Of a stretch of 64,000 nucleotides of DNA, positions 35,901 through 44,445 are shown piece by piece. A program made the position numbers and the translations under genes. Below the pieces are notes generated by a model. It did not search any database and was not told where the DNA came from. It was given only the letters and a program-made list of their open reading frames with translations. This stretch comes from Acetobacter vaccinii (lineage in GTDB: Bacteria; Pseudomonadota; Alphaproteobacteria; Acetobacterales; Acetobacteraceae). The stretch is taken from NCBI RefSeq assembly GCF_008365315.1, contig NZ_CP043506.1, positions 372,001 through 436,000 on the forward strand, in the 5' to 3' direction. The number at the start of each line of letters is the position of its first letter. The stretch's first letter is position 1.

Positions 35901-36018
35901 AAGCCCTGGCCTGTCGGCCCCCTGCACACTCTAGAATGGAATACTCGCGCCACCATACCCGGCATCACCTCCCGGCCCCAGTACCTCCCGCTGTGGGAAA
36001 GACCATGGCCGCAACAGG

Positions 36019-36408
36019 TCAGGATGGTCGGGCATCCTTCTGGCACAGCTTCAGCGCTTTACGGAAATCAGCCACGAGCGCTGCAAAGGAGCGCTCCCGA
36101 GTGGCAGCACGGCCTATAAGGACAAGGTCCAGGCCGTTAAGCGATGTATCGGCTTCAACACTGCGGACAACTTCGCGCAGTCTGCGCCGCACGCGGTTCC
36201 GCACCACGGCATTCCCAACTTTCTTGGTAACCGTGAAACCGACCCGCGCGACATCCATGTCCTGCCGCTGGACAAGCTGAAGGACAAGCCCCGGAACCGG
36301 CGCTTTCCGACCCTTGGATGCAAGAAAGAGAAATTCCTTCCTCTTCTTTATCCGCTGGGACCGGACAGGCGCGCTGGCACCTTGCTCCTGACCTTCAGAG
36401 CCGTCCAT
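36019..36408 (-). CDS. rnpA: Ribonuclease P protein component
   Basis: Protein subunit of RNase P, which matures tRNA 5' ends. The signature FTVTKKVGNAVVRNRVRRRLRE is in place (RNR motif) and the N-terminus has IKKRKEFLFLASKGRK. Read from the ATG at 36408 it has 129 residues; the open frame continues antisense through rpmH and is not coding there. It starts 12 bases after the rpmH stop. Confidence 0.94.
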   Translation of the reverse strand: MDGSEGQEQGASAPVRSQRIKKRKEFLFLASKGRKAPVPGLVLQLVQRQDMDVARVGFTVTKKVGNAVVRNRVRRRLREVVRSVEADTSLNGLDLVLIGRAATRERSFAALVADFRKALKLCQKDARPS

Positions 36409-36419
36409 CAGACGCTGAC

Positions 36420-36554
36420 TCAGGCGGACAGACGCTTGCGGCCCTTGGCGCGACGGTTGCCCAGAATACGGCGACCGCCGACTGTGGCCATACGGCTGCG
36501 GAAGCCGTGACGACGCTTGCGGACCAGCCGGGACGGTTGATAAGTGCGCTTCAT
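36420..36554 (-). CDS. rpmH: 50S ribosomal protein L34
   Basis: A 44-residue ribosomal protein, reading [20 protein letters not shown] then [20 protein letters not shown] and LSA. It is too short for usual ORF lists but unmistakable. AAGGGAG stands 7 bases before the ATG. It leads the rpmH-rnpA-yidC-engB operon behind a strong promoter. Confidence 0.98.
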   Translation of the reverse strand: MKRTYQPSRLVRKRRHGFRSRMATVGGRRILGNRRAKGRKRLSA

Positions 36555-36624
36555 TGTGCGCTCCCTTCAGTTTTGAATATGCTTCGCCAGTGGCCACCTG
36601 CGCGCCACTCTCTTGAAGAAGCGG

Positions 36625-36653
36625 CTTATAGAGTTCAGATAAGGGAACGTCAA
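36625..36653 (-). promoter_or_regulatory. Sigma-70 promoter of rpmH
   Basis: On the minus strand TTGACG (36653-36648) and TATAAG (36630-36625) are separated by 17 bp. Both boxes match the consensus at 5 of 6 positions. The predicted start leaves a leader of about 65 bases before the rpmH ATG. This is the best promoter in the window. Confidence 0.8.
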
Positions 36654-36724
36654 TGCACGGTGCAGAGTCGCAAAACCCGGACTCCACGCCATGCTGGAAA
36701 CCACAGACACTGAAAGCACTATCC

Positions 36725-37102
36725 ATGCCCCTGCGCGCAGTCCTGGTTCTTTTCTGCCTGCCGCTGGCCGGAGCCATTCTGGCAGGCCTGCTGGGCCTGA
36801 CCTTCCCCACCGCCCTGCTGCCACTGGCCGTGGCAACGGCACTGGGCCTGTGGCTGGGCCTGCGTGGCACCACACAGGCAACATCCGCCCCACTAGAGAC
36901 CCCGCAGTTGCCTCCCGCAAACCAGGAAGACAAAAAACTGCGGCATGATATCCGTGGGATTATCTCCCCCGCCATGCTGGTGGCAGATCAACTGGCTACA
37001 AACCCGGACCCGGATGTGCGCCGGGCGGCGGAGACCATTAACAACACGCTGGACAGGCTGACTGACAGGCTGAAACAGAAACCCGCACAAACCACCCCGT
37101 AA
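36725..37102 (+). CDS. Small membrane protein with HisKA-like helix
   Basis: A 125-residue protein. Two short hydrophobic stretches at about 4-24 and 27-47 form a hairpin anchor, then a Pro/Thr-rich linker, then LRHDIRGIISPAMLVADQLA and VRRAAETINNTLDRLTDRL. This C-terminal part resembles the dimerisation/phosphoacceptor (HisKA, H-box) helices of histidine kinases, with His at about residue 80 followed by an acidic residue, but no ATP-binding domain follows. Function unknown. It is divergent from rpmH and convergent with gloA. Confidence 0.6.
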   Translation: MPLRAVLVLFCLPLAGAILAGLLGLTFPTALLPLAVATALGLWLGLRGTTQATSAPLETPQLPPANQEDKKLRHDIRGIISPAMLVADQLATNPDPDVRRAAETINNTLDRLTDRLKQKPAQTTP

Positions 37103-37120
37103 GCGGTGGGGCGGGCTGTA

Positions 37121-37513
37121 TCAGTCCGCCCGTTCGATCAGTTCCACCTTGTAGCCATCGGGGTCTTCCACAAACGCGATCACGGTTGTCCCGAACTGTA
37201 CAGGCCCAGCCTCCCGCGTGACCTTGCCACCACCAGCCCGCACGCGCTCGACCACAGCCGCCACGTCTGGCACCCCAAATGCAAAATGGCCAAAGCCGGT
37301 GCCGACCTCGTAGCCATCATCCTGCCCCCAGTTATAGGTCAGTTCGATTTCAGCCTGCCCGGCAGCATTGTCAGCAAACCCGATAAACACCAGCGTATAG
37401 CGTCCGGCAGGCACTTCACGCCGGCGGAGTTCACGCAGGCCCAGCAGGCTGTAGAAAGCCAGACTCTGCTCAAGGTTTTTCACACGGACCATAGTGTGCA
37501 GAAAAGAAGACAT
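37121..37513 (-). CDS. gloA: Lactoylglutathione lyase (glyoxalase I)
   Basis: Converts the methylglyoxal-glutathione hemithioacetal to S-lactoylglutathione. The 130 residues include the start FLHTMVRVKNLEQSLAFY with the metal His, AEIELTYNWG with the metal Glu, FGHFAFGV with His, and PDGYKVELIE with the last Glu. This set of four ligands is complete. Short (Ni-type) length. Close to and convergent with the HisKA-like gene. Confidence 0.93.
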   Translation of the reverse strand: MSSFLHTMVRVKNLEQSLAFYSLLGLRELRRREVPAGRYTLVFIGFADNAAGQAEIELTYNWGQDDGYEVGTGFGHFAFGVPDVAAVVERVRAGGGKVTREAGPVQFGTTVIAFVEDPDGYKVELIERAD

Positions 37514-37581
37514 CTCTGAGCCTCTCCATGGCTGAAGGTTAATGGGTTATTCAGGCACAAAGCTGACAACCCAGCCAGCCT

Positions 37582-38412
37582 TTACGGATCAGGTGTAACC
37601 GCAATCAGGAACAGGCCCAGCCTGTCAGCAGCGGCAACGCAGGCTGCCCTGTCCGTTAACAGCGTGTGGCCTGCCTCAAACGCTATGCCCCGCAACCCTG
37701 CGGCGGCTGCGGTTTCAACCGTCATTGGCCCGATTGTTGGCATGTCGGCCCGCTTTTCCTGCCCTGGCTTGAGCAGCTTGACCAACACCCCGCCCTCACC
37801 CGGCTGGCGGCATTGCCCCGCGCGGGCAAGCATCTGGTCTGTGCCTTCCATGGCTTCCACAGCCAGCACCACACCGTTCTGCACCACACAGCCCTGACCG
37901 ATGTCCAAAGCCCCCAGGGCCCGCACAACCCTGGCCCCGTGGCTTATATCTGCCGTAGCCTGGGCATCAGGCGCGTAACGCCCCAGCAGCCCCGGCCCGA
38001 CAACCGATTGCTGCAAAAATTCATGCGCCCCGCGTACCTGAAACCCTTCCTCGCCCAGAATACGGACAAGGCTGGCCAGCAACCCGTCATCCCCCGCAAA
38101 CAGGGAACGGCCAAGACGGGCCAGAATACGAGCACCTTCGGCATCGGGACATAAACTACGCAAGGAGGGGCGACGCACCGGGCCTATCAGCACAAGGTCC
38201 GTGCAACCATGGGCGCGCAACAGCGCCAGAATACGCCCCGCAGCCCCCAGCCGCACCAGATCATGAGGCCAGGGGGCGATCACGTCAGGCTCCGCAAAGC
38301 CTTCAAAACCAAGAATATACACCGGCCGACCAGCGGCGTGAGCGGCCTCCGCCACACGAGCAGGCAGAATACCCCCGCCTGCCAGAATGCCGACAGCCCC
38401 TGCCGGAGCCAT
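37582..38412 (-). CDS. lpxI: UDP-2,3-diacylglucosamine diphosphatase LpxI
   Basis: Cleaves UDP-2,3-diacylglucosamine to lipid X in lipid A synthesis, in place of LpxH. The 276 residues show LpxI features: AVGILAGGGILPARVAEAA, then LVLIGPVRRPSLRSL and the C-terminal GQGCVVQNGVVLAVEAMEGTD and DMPTIGPMTVE. The start ATG at 38412 shares one base with the lpxA stop (TGATG). lpxB, often the next gene, is not found downstream. Confidence 0.92.
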   Translation of the reverse strand: MAPAGAVGILAGGGILPARVAEAAHAAGRPVYILGFEGFAEPDVIAPWPHDLVRLGAAGRILALLRAHGCTDLVLIGPVRRPSLRSLCPDAEGARILARLGRSLFAGDDGLLASLVRILGEEGFQVRGAHEFLQQSVVGPGLLGRYAPDAQATADISHGARVVRALGALDIGQGCVVQNGVVLAVEAMEGTDQMLARAGQCRQPGEGGVLVKLLKPGQEKRADMPTIGPMTVETAAAAGLRGIAFEAGHTLLTDRAACVAAADRLGLFLIAVTPDP

Positions 38413-39266
38413 CACGCGCCCTCGGTATCCGCCCAGTCCGCGCCGCACCGTGCTGGGCGGACAAGACCGCGACGGCTCGGGGCGTCAATAAACCGCAGGA
38501 TTTCACGCACCCGCTCGTCATCAAAAGTCTGCCGCACGGTTTCAAGCCGGGCAGCAAATGGCGCATCCCCCCCATCCTTGGGATAAAGGGTCAGGAACGC
38601 CTTGCGCATACGGTGGATTTCATCCGACTGCACACCATTACGACGCAGCCAGATCCAATGCAGGCCAATCAGCCGCGCCCGGTTGCCCAGCACGCTGCCA
38701 TAGGGAATGACATCGGCCTCAACCCCGGCAACACCGCCAACCAGTGCGGCATGCCCAATCCGGACAAACTGGTGGATGGCGGCCGAACCCATGATCCGCG
38801 CATCGTCCCCGATGTTGACATGCCCGCCCATGACCACATTGTTCACAATAATCACCCGGTCGCCCAAGGTGCAGTCATGCGCAACATGGGCGTTGGCCAT
38901 GATCAGCCCATCTGCCCCGACGTGGGTCACACCGGCACCTGTGGCCGTGCCACGATGGATGGTGACATGCTCACGCACAACAGTGCGTGGCCCGATCTCA
39001 CACGATGTGGCCTCGCCCTTGTACTTCAGGTCCTGAGGGGCCATGCCGACAGTGCAGAAGGGAAAATACCGCGACGCCGCGCCAAGCCTTGTGCGCCCGT
39101 CCACCACAACGTGGGAAATCAGTTCGACATTATCTTCAATGACAACATCCGGCCCGACCGAACACCAGGGCCCGATGCGCACACCCTGGCCAATGCTGGC
39201 ACCGGGGGCAACAAGTGCCGTGGGGTGGATGACCGTTGGCCCGGGTTTGTCTACCGCATGCACCAC
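38412..39266 (-). CDS. lpxA: UDP-N-acetylglucosamine O-acyltransferase LpxA
   Basis: First step of lipid A synthesis. A left-handed beta-helix of hexapeptide repeats (IHPTALVAPGASIGQGVRIG) followed by a helical C-terminal domain. The catalytic His lies in the MANAHVAHDCTLGDR region. Sequence homology begins near GTG codons at 39266/39263, with AGGGA 6-9 bases upstream, so a GTG start is chosen (284 residues, versus 262 in E. coli). An ATG at 39371 would add 35 unrelated residues. Confidence 0.92.
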   Translation of the reverse strand: MVHAVDKPGPTVIHPTALVAPGASIGQGVRIGPWCSVGPDVVIEDNVELISHVVVDGRTRLGAASRYFPFCTVGMAPQDLKYKGEATSCEIGPRTVVREHVTIHRGTATGAGVTHVGADGLIMANAHVAHDCTLGDRVIIVNNVVMGGHVNIGDDARIMGSAAIHQFVRIGHAALVGGVAGVEADVIPYGSVLGNRARLIGLHWIWLRRNGVQSDEIHRMRKAFLTLYPKDGGDAPFAARLETVRQTFDDERVREILRFIDAPSRRGLVRPARCGADWADTEGA

Positions 39267-39387
39267 GTACGTTCCCTTATACCGCTGCTTGCCTGCCAGG
39301 CACACTGGCGCTGTTGCCGCATGGCGTTGCACCCTGTCGGGCTGCCTTGCGGCGACAAGGGATGGTTGCACCCACCCCCAGCGCTTG

Positions 39388-39864
39388 TCAGCCCATGATC
39401 ATGGCGCTGAAGGAGGCTTCCGCCACCACGACGCCGTCAACATGCGCTTCGCCACGGAATTTCCAGACATTCGAGCGATGCCGTTCCTTGACAACACGAA
39501 TGCGCAACTGGTCGCCCGGCTCAACCGGACGGCGGAATTTCGCGCCTTCGATGGTCATGAAATAGACCAGCTTGCCTTCAAACGCCTCACCCAGGGTCAG
39601 CACGACCAGAGTTGCGGCCGTCTGTGCCATGGCTTCCACAATCAGCACGCCCGGCATAACCGGCCGCCCCGGGAAATGCCCCGGAAAGAACGGTTCGTTG
39701 ACCGAGACATTCTTGATACCGGTTGCTTCTTCACCCAGGACGATATGTTCCATCCTGTCGATCAGCAAAAAAGGATACCGGTGCGGAATCGCCTGCATGA
39801 TACGGGTGATGTCAATCCGGTCGATCGTCTGAACATCCCGCTGCGATTCTTGTTTTGTCTCCAC
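39388..39864 (-). CDS. fabZ: 3-hydroxyacyl-ACP dehydratase FabZ
   Basis: Dehydrates beta-hydroxyacyl-ACP in fatty acid elongation. The hot-dog active-site helix is HFPGRPVMPGVLIVEAMAQ, with catalytic His and Glu. The 158 residues match the family. Sits between lpxD and lpxA as in many proteobacteria, where FabZ competes with LpxA for 3-hydroxyacyl-ACP. Confidence 0.97.
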   Translation of the reverse strand: METKQESQRDVQTIDRIDITRIMQAIPHRYPFLLIDRMEHIVLGEEATGIKNVSVNEPFFPGHFPGRPVMPGVLIVEAMAQTAATLVVLTLGEAFEGKLVYFMTIEGAKFRRPVEPGDQLRIRVVKERHRSNVWKFRGEAHVDGVVVAEASFSAMIMG

Positions 39865-39909
39865 GTCCCCTAGACCACCTTCTACGCCAGACTGAAATCC
39901 GGCCTGTGT

Positions 39910-40998
39910 TCACGCCTTGCCTGAATCATCCTGAGCCGACCCAGACCCTTTTTTCGACAGCTTGCGCAAGACCGCCACGTTACGGAAAAACTCCCGAAAC
40001 GGCATGGCGGGGCTGCCAATAACATCCGCACCACTTTCAACATCCGACATAACACCACACTGCGCGCCAATGCGCGCCTTGGTGCCAATACGGATATGGC
40101 CTATAAGACCAGCCTGCGCGGCAACTGTCACATAGTCTTCCAGCACGGTAGAGCCAGAAATACCAGCCTGTGACACCACAATGCAGCAGCGCCCCAGCCG
40201 GGCGTTATGACCGATCTGGACCAGATTATCGAGCCGCGACCCGGCACCGATCACCGTATCATTCACCGACCCACGATCAATCGTGCTGTTGGCCCCGATC
40301 TCGACATCGTCTTCCAGCAGGACACGTCCAAGCTGGGGCACCGATTCAAAACCCGCAGGCCCGACAGCAAAACCAAATCCATCCTGCCCGATACGCGCAC
40401 CGGGCAGAATGGTCACGCGGTCCCCAACAAGAGCATGGGTGATGCTGACATGGCTGCCAATACGGCAGTCCTGACCCAGAACCACGCCATCACCTATAAC
40501 GGTATGGGCATCCACAAGGCTACCCGCCCCGATTTCCGCCCGATCCCCCACCACCACGAATGCACCGATCTGTGCGGTGGCATCAACCTTGGCTGTGGGG
40601 GCTATGCTGGCGGTCGGGTGTACTCCCGGCTGAGCCGCAGGCCGGGGGTGGAACAGCCGCGCCACGCGTGACCACGCCAGATAAGGTGTAGCGGTGACGA
40701 GTGCCGCACAGTGGGAAGGAACACGCGCAACAAAAGCCGGGGCCACAATAACCAGCCCCGCACGCGTGTCGTCCAGCAGCGGCGCATAACGGCGGTTGTC
40801 AAGAAAGCTGACATCCGTTCCACCAGCAGCCTGCAATGGTGCGATACTCGTGTAACCACCCTGGGGGGCTACGCCCCCATCCTTGCGGTCCAGCAGTTCC
40901 GCACCTGCCGCACTGGCAAGGGCGGCACCGTCAAACGGACCCGCGCATGTAAAAAAGCGCGGATCTGCTGCCGTGGACGTACCCTTCCCTGGCGTCAT
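39910..40998 (-). CDS. lpxD: UDP-3-O-acylglucosamine N-acyltransferase LpxD
   Basis: Third step of lipid A synthesis. The N-terminal uridine-binding domain (DVSFLDNRRYAPLL) precedes a left-handed beta-helix (VHPTASIAPTAKVDATAQIG) with the catalytic His in NLVQIGHNARLG, and a helical C-terminus. The 362 residues fit (E. coli 341). Two bases separate it from the skp gene upstream. Confidence 0.95.
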   Translation of the reverse strand: MTPGKGTSTAADPRFFTCAGPFDGAALASAAGAELLDRKDGGVAPQGGYTSIAPLQAAGGTDVSFLDNRRYAPLLDDTRAGLVIVAPAFVARVPSHCAALVTATPYLAWSRVARLFHPRPAAQPGVHPTASIAPTAKVDATAQIGAFVVVGDRAEIGAGSLVDAHTVIGDGVVLGQDCRIGSHVSITHALVGDRVTILPGARIGQDGFGFAVGPAGFESVPQLGRVLLEDDVEIGANSTIDRGSVNDTVIGAGSRLDNLVQIGHNARLGRCCIVVSQAGISGSTVLEDYVTVAAQAGLIGHIRIGTKARIGAQCGVMSDVESGADVIGSPAMPFREFFRNVAVLRKLSKKGSGSAQDDSGKA

Positions 40999-41000
40999 GC

Positions 41001-41888
41001 CTATTTCTGCCCGCCAGCAGCTGCGGGGGCCACAGCAGGTGCCGGGCCAGTGCGGGGCAACTGCGGGTCGACATCAGCTGTGGTCGGCATCTTGCCGGAC
41101 TTGGCCAGTTCCTCAGGGTCAACATTGGCCTCGGGAATGAAGACCGACGGCAGGGTCTTGTTGAGCTGGGTTGCCACTTCGTTGGTGATGTCCTGACCAT
41201 CAACATGCAGGGCAACCTGCTCGCTGTGCAGAACCAGATTCATGCCATGGGCGGTGGCCACTTTCTGCAGCACCATCACCAGTTCACGCTCGATCTGACC
41301 CAGCGAAACCTGTGCGGCTTCCTGAATGATCCGGTTACGGTTACGGAAGTCGCGCTGGGCCTTCATGACACGGGCCTGCAGGCTGCGCTCACGCCCCTGA
41401 ATCTGGTCCGATGTCAGGGACTTGGCCTGTGCCTGCAGCTTCTGCTGCTCATCCCGCCAGGAGGCCTGTTCCTTCTGGACATCCTGCGCCAGTTCGTCAC
41501 GACGGCTGCCCAGAACGCGCTCGACCTGCATCGCAGCGGAGGACTGGCGCATGACGCCACCCACGCTAATCACACCGATCACCGATGCGGGGGGCGGAGC
41601 CTCCTTGGCAATATCGGGTGCGCCGGGGATCGGCGGCAGCGGCAGAACCGGCTGCGCCTGTTCGCCTTCCTGCCCTTCGGCCGACTGAGCGGGCATAGGC
41701 ACTGCAGCGGGCACCGCGTGGCGGGCTGCCGCATGGCCAGCCGGAGCCGAAGCCGCCTGAGGCTGTGCCGCCTTGGGCACAAACCAGCCACCGCCGCCAT
41801 TTTCCGCGTGGGCGGTGGACAGGCTGGCACCAGAAACAGAAAGGAAAACCGCCCCAAACAGGGCTGCCTTTGAGCACAAACGCATCAT
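41001..41888 (-). CDS. skp: OmpH/Skp-family periplasmic chaperone
   Basis: Carries unfolded outer-membrane proteins to the Bam complex. A signal peptide ends with STAHA, then a Pro/Ala-rich spacer of about 75 residues, and then the Skp core (VIGVISVGGVMRQSSAAMQV followed by a long coiled-coil ending QVALHVDGQDITNEVATQLN). The low-complexity spacer makes it 295 residues, far longer than E. coli Skp (161). The ATG at 41888 or 41885 follows the bamA stop by four bases. Confidence 0.88.
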   Translation of the reverse strand: MMRLCSKAALFGAVFLSVSGASLSTAHAENGGGGWFVPKAAQPQAASAPAGHAAARHAVPAAVPMPAQSAEGQEGEQAQPVLPLPPIPGAPDIAKEAPPPASVIGVISVGGVMRQSSAAMQVERVLGSRRDELAQDVQKEQASWRDEQQKLQAQAKSLTSDQIQGRERSLQARVMKAQRDFRNRNRIIQEAAQVSLGQIERELVMVLQKVATAHGMNLVLHSEQVALHVDGQDITNEVATQLNKTLPSVFIPEANVDPEELAKSGKMPTTADVDPQLPRTGPAPAVAPAAAGGQK

Positions 41889-41892
41889 TACC

Positions 41893-44316
41893 TCAGAATT
41901 GCTGACCGAAACCAAAGCGAAGAAGCTGCGTGCGGTCATTACGACTGCGCATAATCGGCACACCCAGATCGATATTCAGCAGCCCAAATGGGCTTTTCCA
42001 GGACACACCGGCACCGGCACTCCAGCGCGGAGTCAGCGAGTCGCCGGTGACAGGGGTGTAGCGGCTGCCTGCTGTTGCGGCATCGGTATACAGGCGCTTG
42101 ACGCGCAGACCGGCAAGGCTACCCATATCCGAGAAGACACGCCCGGCCACACCCATATCGGTCAGGAATGGCAGCGGGAAGTTCAACTGGACAGACGCGT
42201 TATACATGAACCGGCCACCGATAAGATCTTCGGAGGAATGGTCTGTCACACCCACGGTACGGGGGCCTGCACCACCGTCAAGGAAGCCGCGCAGGTTGTT
42301 ACCACCGAGATAGAAGTTATCGATGATATCGTGCCGCCCGTTGCCCCAGTCACCCAGGTAACCCGCACCACCGCGGAAGGCCAATGTCCAGTTATGGCTG
42401 TTTGTCAGATCATCCAGCGGCACATAGTACGCACCGTTGATCTTGCCGCGCACATATTTTTCGTCCCCGCCAAGCCCGGCGAAGTCAACACCAGCGGACA
42501 CATAGTAACCCTTGCGTGGGGCCATGCGGTTGTCACGCCGGTCATACATAAGCGTCGTACCAATCTGGGACAGCAGGGACTTGCCCTTCTGGTCCAGCAC
42601 GTACCACGACGATTCGCTCCAGGTGTCACCCACCCAGCGGCGAGCCAGGTTGTAGTTCCAAGACTGGGACAGATAGCGGTTATAGGAATACCCCATACGC
42701 AGGGTAATACCGTAACGACCTTCCGAGTAGTTCTGGTACGTCTGGTAATTGTTCTCGATATAGAAAATATCGGCACCGACCACCAGGTTCCGGCCCATGA
42801 AGGCCGGGTCCGTGACGGAAATATCGGCCTGCTTCTGCCACAGCGACACCGTGCCGGAAATACCGGCATCGACCCCGGTGCCCAGCAGGTTGTGCTGTTT
42901 AAGACCAACGTTACCGATAACGCCCACGTCAGTCGAATACCCGCCACCAAGCGAGAATTCACCCGTAGGCTTTTCCACCACGCCCACAGCCACGTTCATC
43001 CTGTCCGGTGCGGAACCGGGGGTGTCCGTAACATCCACGCTCTTGAAGAAGCCAAGGTCCTGCACGTTTTCCTTGGAATACTTCTTGTAGCTAGGTGTGT
43101 AGGGGTCGCCTTCAGCAAAAGGAAGCTGGCGGCGGATCACCTTGTCCTGGGTAATGGTGTTCCCGTTGATATCAATGCGCTCAATGTAATGGCGCGGGCC
43201 TTCGCTGACATCGAACAGCAGATTGACAATGTGCTTTTCCGGGTTGCGGGCAATAGTCGGGCGCACCTGAGCAAAGGGGTGACCATCGGACTGCAACTGC
43301 TCTTCCATATCCGTGGCGTTATCCTGCACGGCCTTGCCGTCGTACCACTGATGGGGGAACAGCTCGACATACTTACGCAGCGACTTGGCGGGCACGTGGC
43401 GCAGGCTGGAGCGGATATCCACCTTGCCCAGACGGTAGCGTATGCCCTCGTCAATCGTAAACGTCACGTAGAAGGACTTGCGATCGGGGGAGAGTTCGCC
43501 CTTCACATCCTTGATCTGGAAGTCCACATACCCGTTACGCAGGTAATAGCGGCGCAGCAGTTCGGCGTCATATTTGATACGATCAGGGCTATACTGATCC
43601 GACGACGACATGAAGTGGTACCAGGCCGATTCCTTGGAGGAAATCACGCCTGCCAGAGCCGCCTCGGTATAGGCCTTGTTGCCCACAAACGCGATTTTGC
43701 GGATCTTGGTTTCAGGCCCTTCGTTGACCTTGAAGATCACATCAACACGGTTATGCGCCAGCCTGACGATCTGCGGCGTGACCACAGCCGAGAAGCGGGC
43801 CTTCTGGGCGTAGGCGTCCAGAATACGCTGCCGGTCATCCCCTGTGATTTCAGCCGAGAACACGGCACGGGGCTTGAGGGCAAGCACCTTGCGCAGGTCA
43901 TCATCCTTGAGGGCATGATTGCCTTCAAAAACGATGCGGTTGACGATCGGGTTTTCCTGCAACCTGACAATCAGGTCTCGCCCTTCGCGCCGCAGCGTGA
44001 CGTCCTTGAACAGGCCCGTGGCATACAGGGTCTTGAGCGACCGATCGAGATCATCCTGGGTAAACGGGTCACCCGGCCGTACGACCATATAGGACAGCAC
44101 GGTATTGGTCTCGATCCGGGTATTTCCCATGACCCGGATGTTTTCAATAATGCCTTCGGGCTGAATCTGCACTGCCGCTGCATTGGCGGTTCTGGCCGGT
44201 GCTGGTGAATGAACCCTTGCCGCCCTGCCCGGAGCGGCCTGCGCCTTCTCTCCCGCAACCACAACAAAAGGTAGCATACAGACAGAAACGAATAGGGCTG
44301 AACGCTTACCCCTCAA
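41893..44316 (-). CDS. bamA: Outer membrane protein assembly factor BamA
   Basis: Inserts beta-barrel proteins into the outer membrane. Five POTRA repeats (from about residue 55; IENIRVMGNTRIETNTVLSY) precede a 16-stranded barrel, ending in the typical Phe (FGFGQQF). Read from a TTG at 44316 the protein has 807 residues with signal peptide RGKRSALFVSVCMLPFVVVA; GGAGGGAGG lies 8-14 bases upstream. An ATG at 44385 gives 830 residues but without a leading signal sequence, so the TTG start is preferred; this is an inference. Confidence 0.93.
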   Translation of the reverse strand: MRGKRSALFVSVCMLPFVVVAGEKAQAAPGRAARVHSPAPARTANAAAVQIQPEGIIENIRVMGNTRIETNTVLSYMVVRPGDPFTQDDLDRSLKTLYATGLFKDVTLRREGRDLIVRLQENPIVNRIVFEGNHALKDDDLRKVLALKPRAVFSAEITGDDRQRILDAYAQKARFSAVVTPQIVRLAHNRVDVIFKVNEGPETKIRKIAFVGNKAYTEAALAGVISSKESAWYHFMSSSDQYSPDRIKYDAELLRRYYLRNGYVDFQIKDVKGELSPDRKSFYVTFTIDEGIRYRLGKVDIRSSLRHVPAKSLRKYVELFPHQWYDGKAVQDNATDMEEQLQSDGHPFAQVRPTIARNPEKHIVNLLFDVSEGPRHYIERIDINGNTITQDKVIRRQLPFAEGDPYTPSYKKYSKENVQDLGFFKSVDVTDTPGSAPDRMNVAVGVVEKPTGEFSLGGGYSTDVGVIGNVGLKQHNLLGTGVDAGISGTVSLWQKQADISVTDPAFMGRNLVVGADIFYIENNYQTYQNYSEGRYGITLRMGYSYNRYLSQSWNYNLARRWVGDTWSESSWYVLDQKGKSLLSQIGTTLMYDRRDNRMAPRKGYYVSAGVDFAGLGGDEKYVRGKINGAYYVPLDDLTNSHNWTLAFRGGAGYLGDWGNGRHDIIDNFYLGGNNLRGFLDGGAGPRTVGVTDHSSEDLIGGRFMYNASVQLNFPLPFLTDMGVAGRVFSDMGSLAGLRVKRLYTDAATAGSRYTPVTGDSLTPRWSAGAGVSWKSPFGLLNIDLGVPIMRSRNDRTQLLRFGFGQQF

Positions 44317-44445
44317 GATCTGCCTCCCTCCATCAGGGTCGCTCTCAGCATGGAAGCCAATCTCCCGCACCTGTCTCGCCCGCAAGGGACGTATCCGAAA
44401 TTACCCTTGTCACGCAAGCTCTTCCCCTTCTGCCGCAGTCAGTTT

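Noticed and set aside
35259..36119. 286-residue plus-strand frame over the yidC start
   Set aside because: Antisense to yidC and its upstream gap; low-complexity translation.
36409..36975. N-terminal extension of rnpA to 318 residues
   Set aside because: The extra part overlaps rpmH and its promoter in another frame, and RnpA homology begins at the ATG at 36408.
41773..44208. 811-residue open frame on the plus strand
   Set aside because: It runs antisense to bamA and skp, which have clear domains; GC-rich codon usage leaves antisense frames open. Its translation has no recognisable domain.
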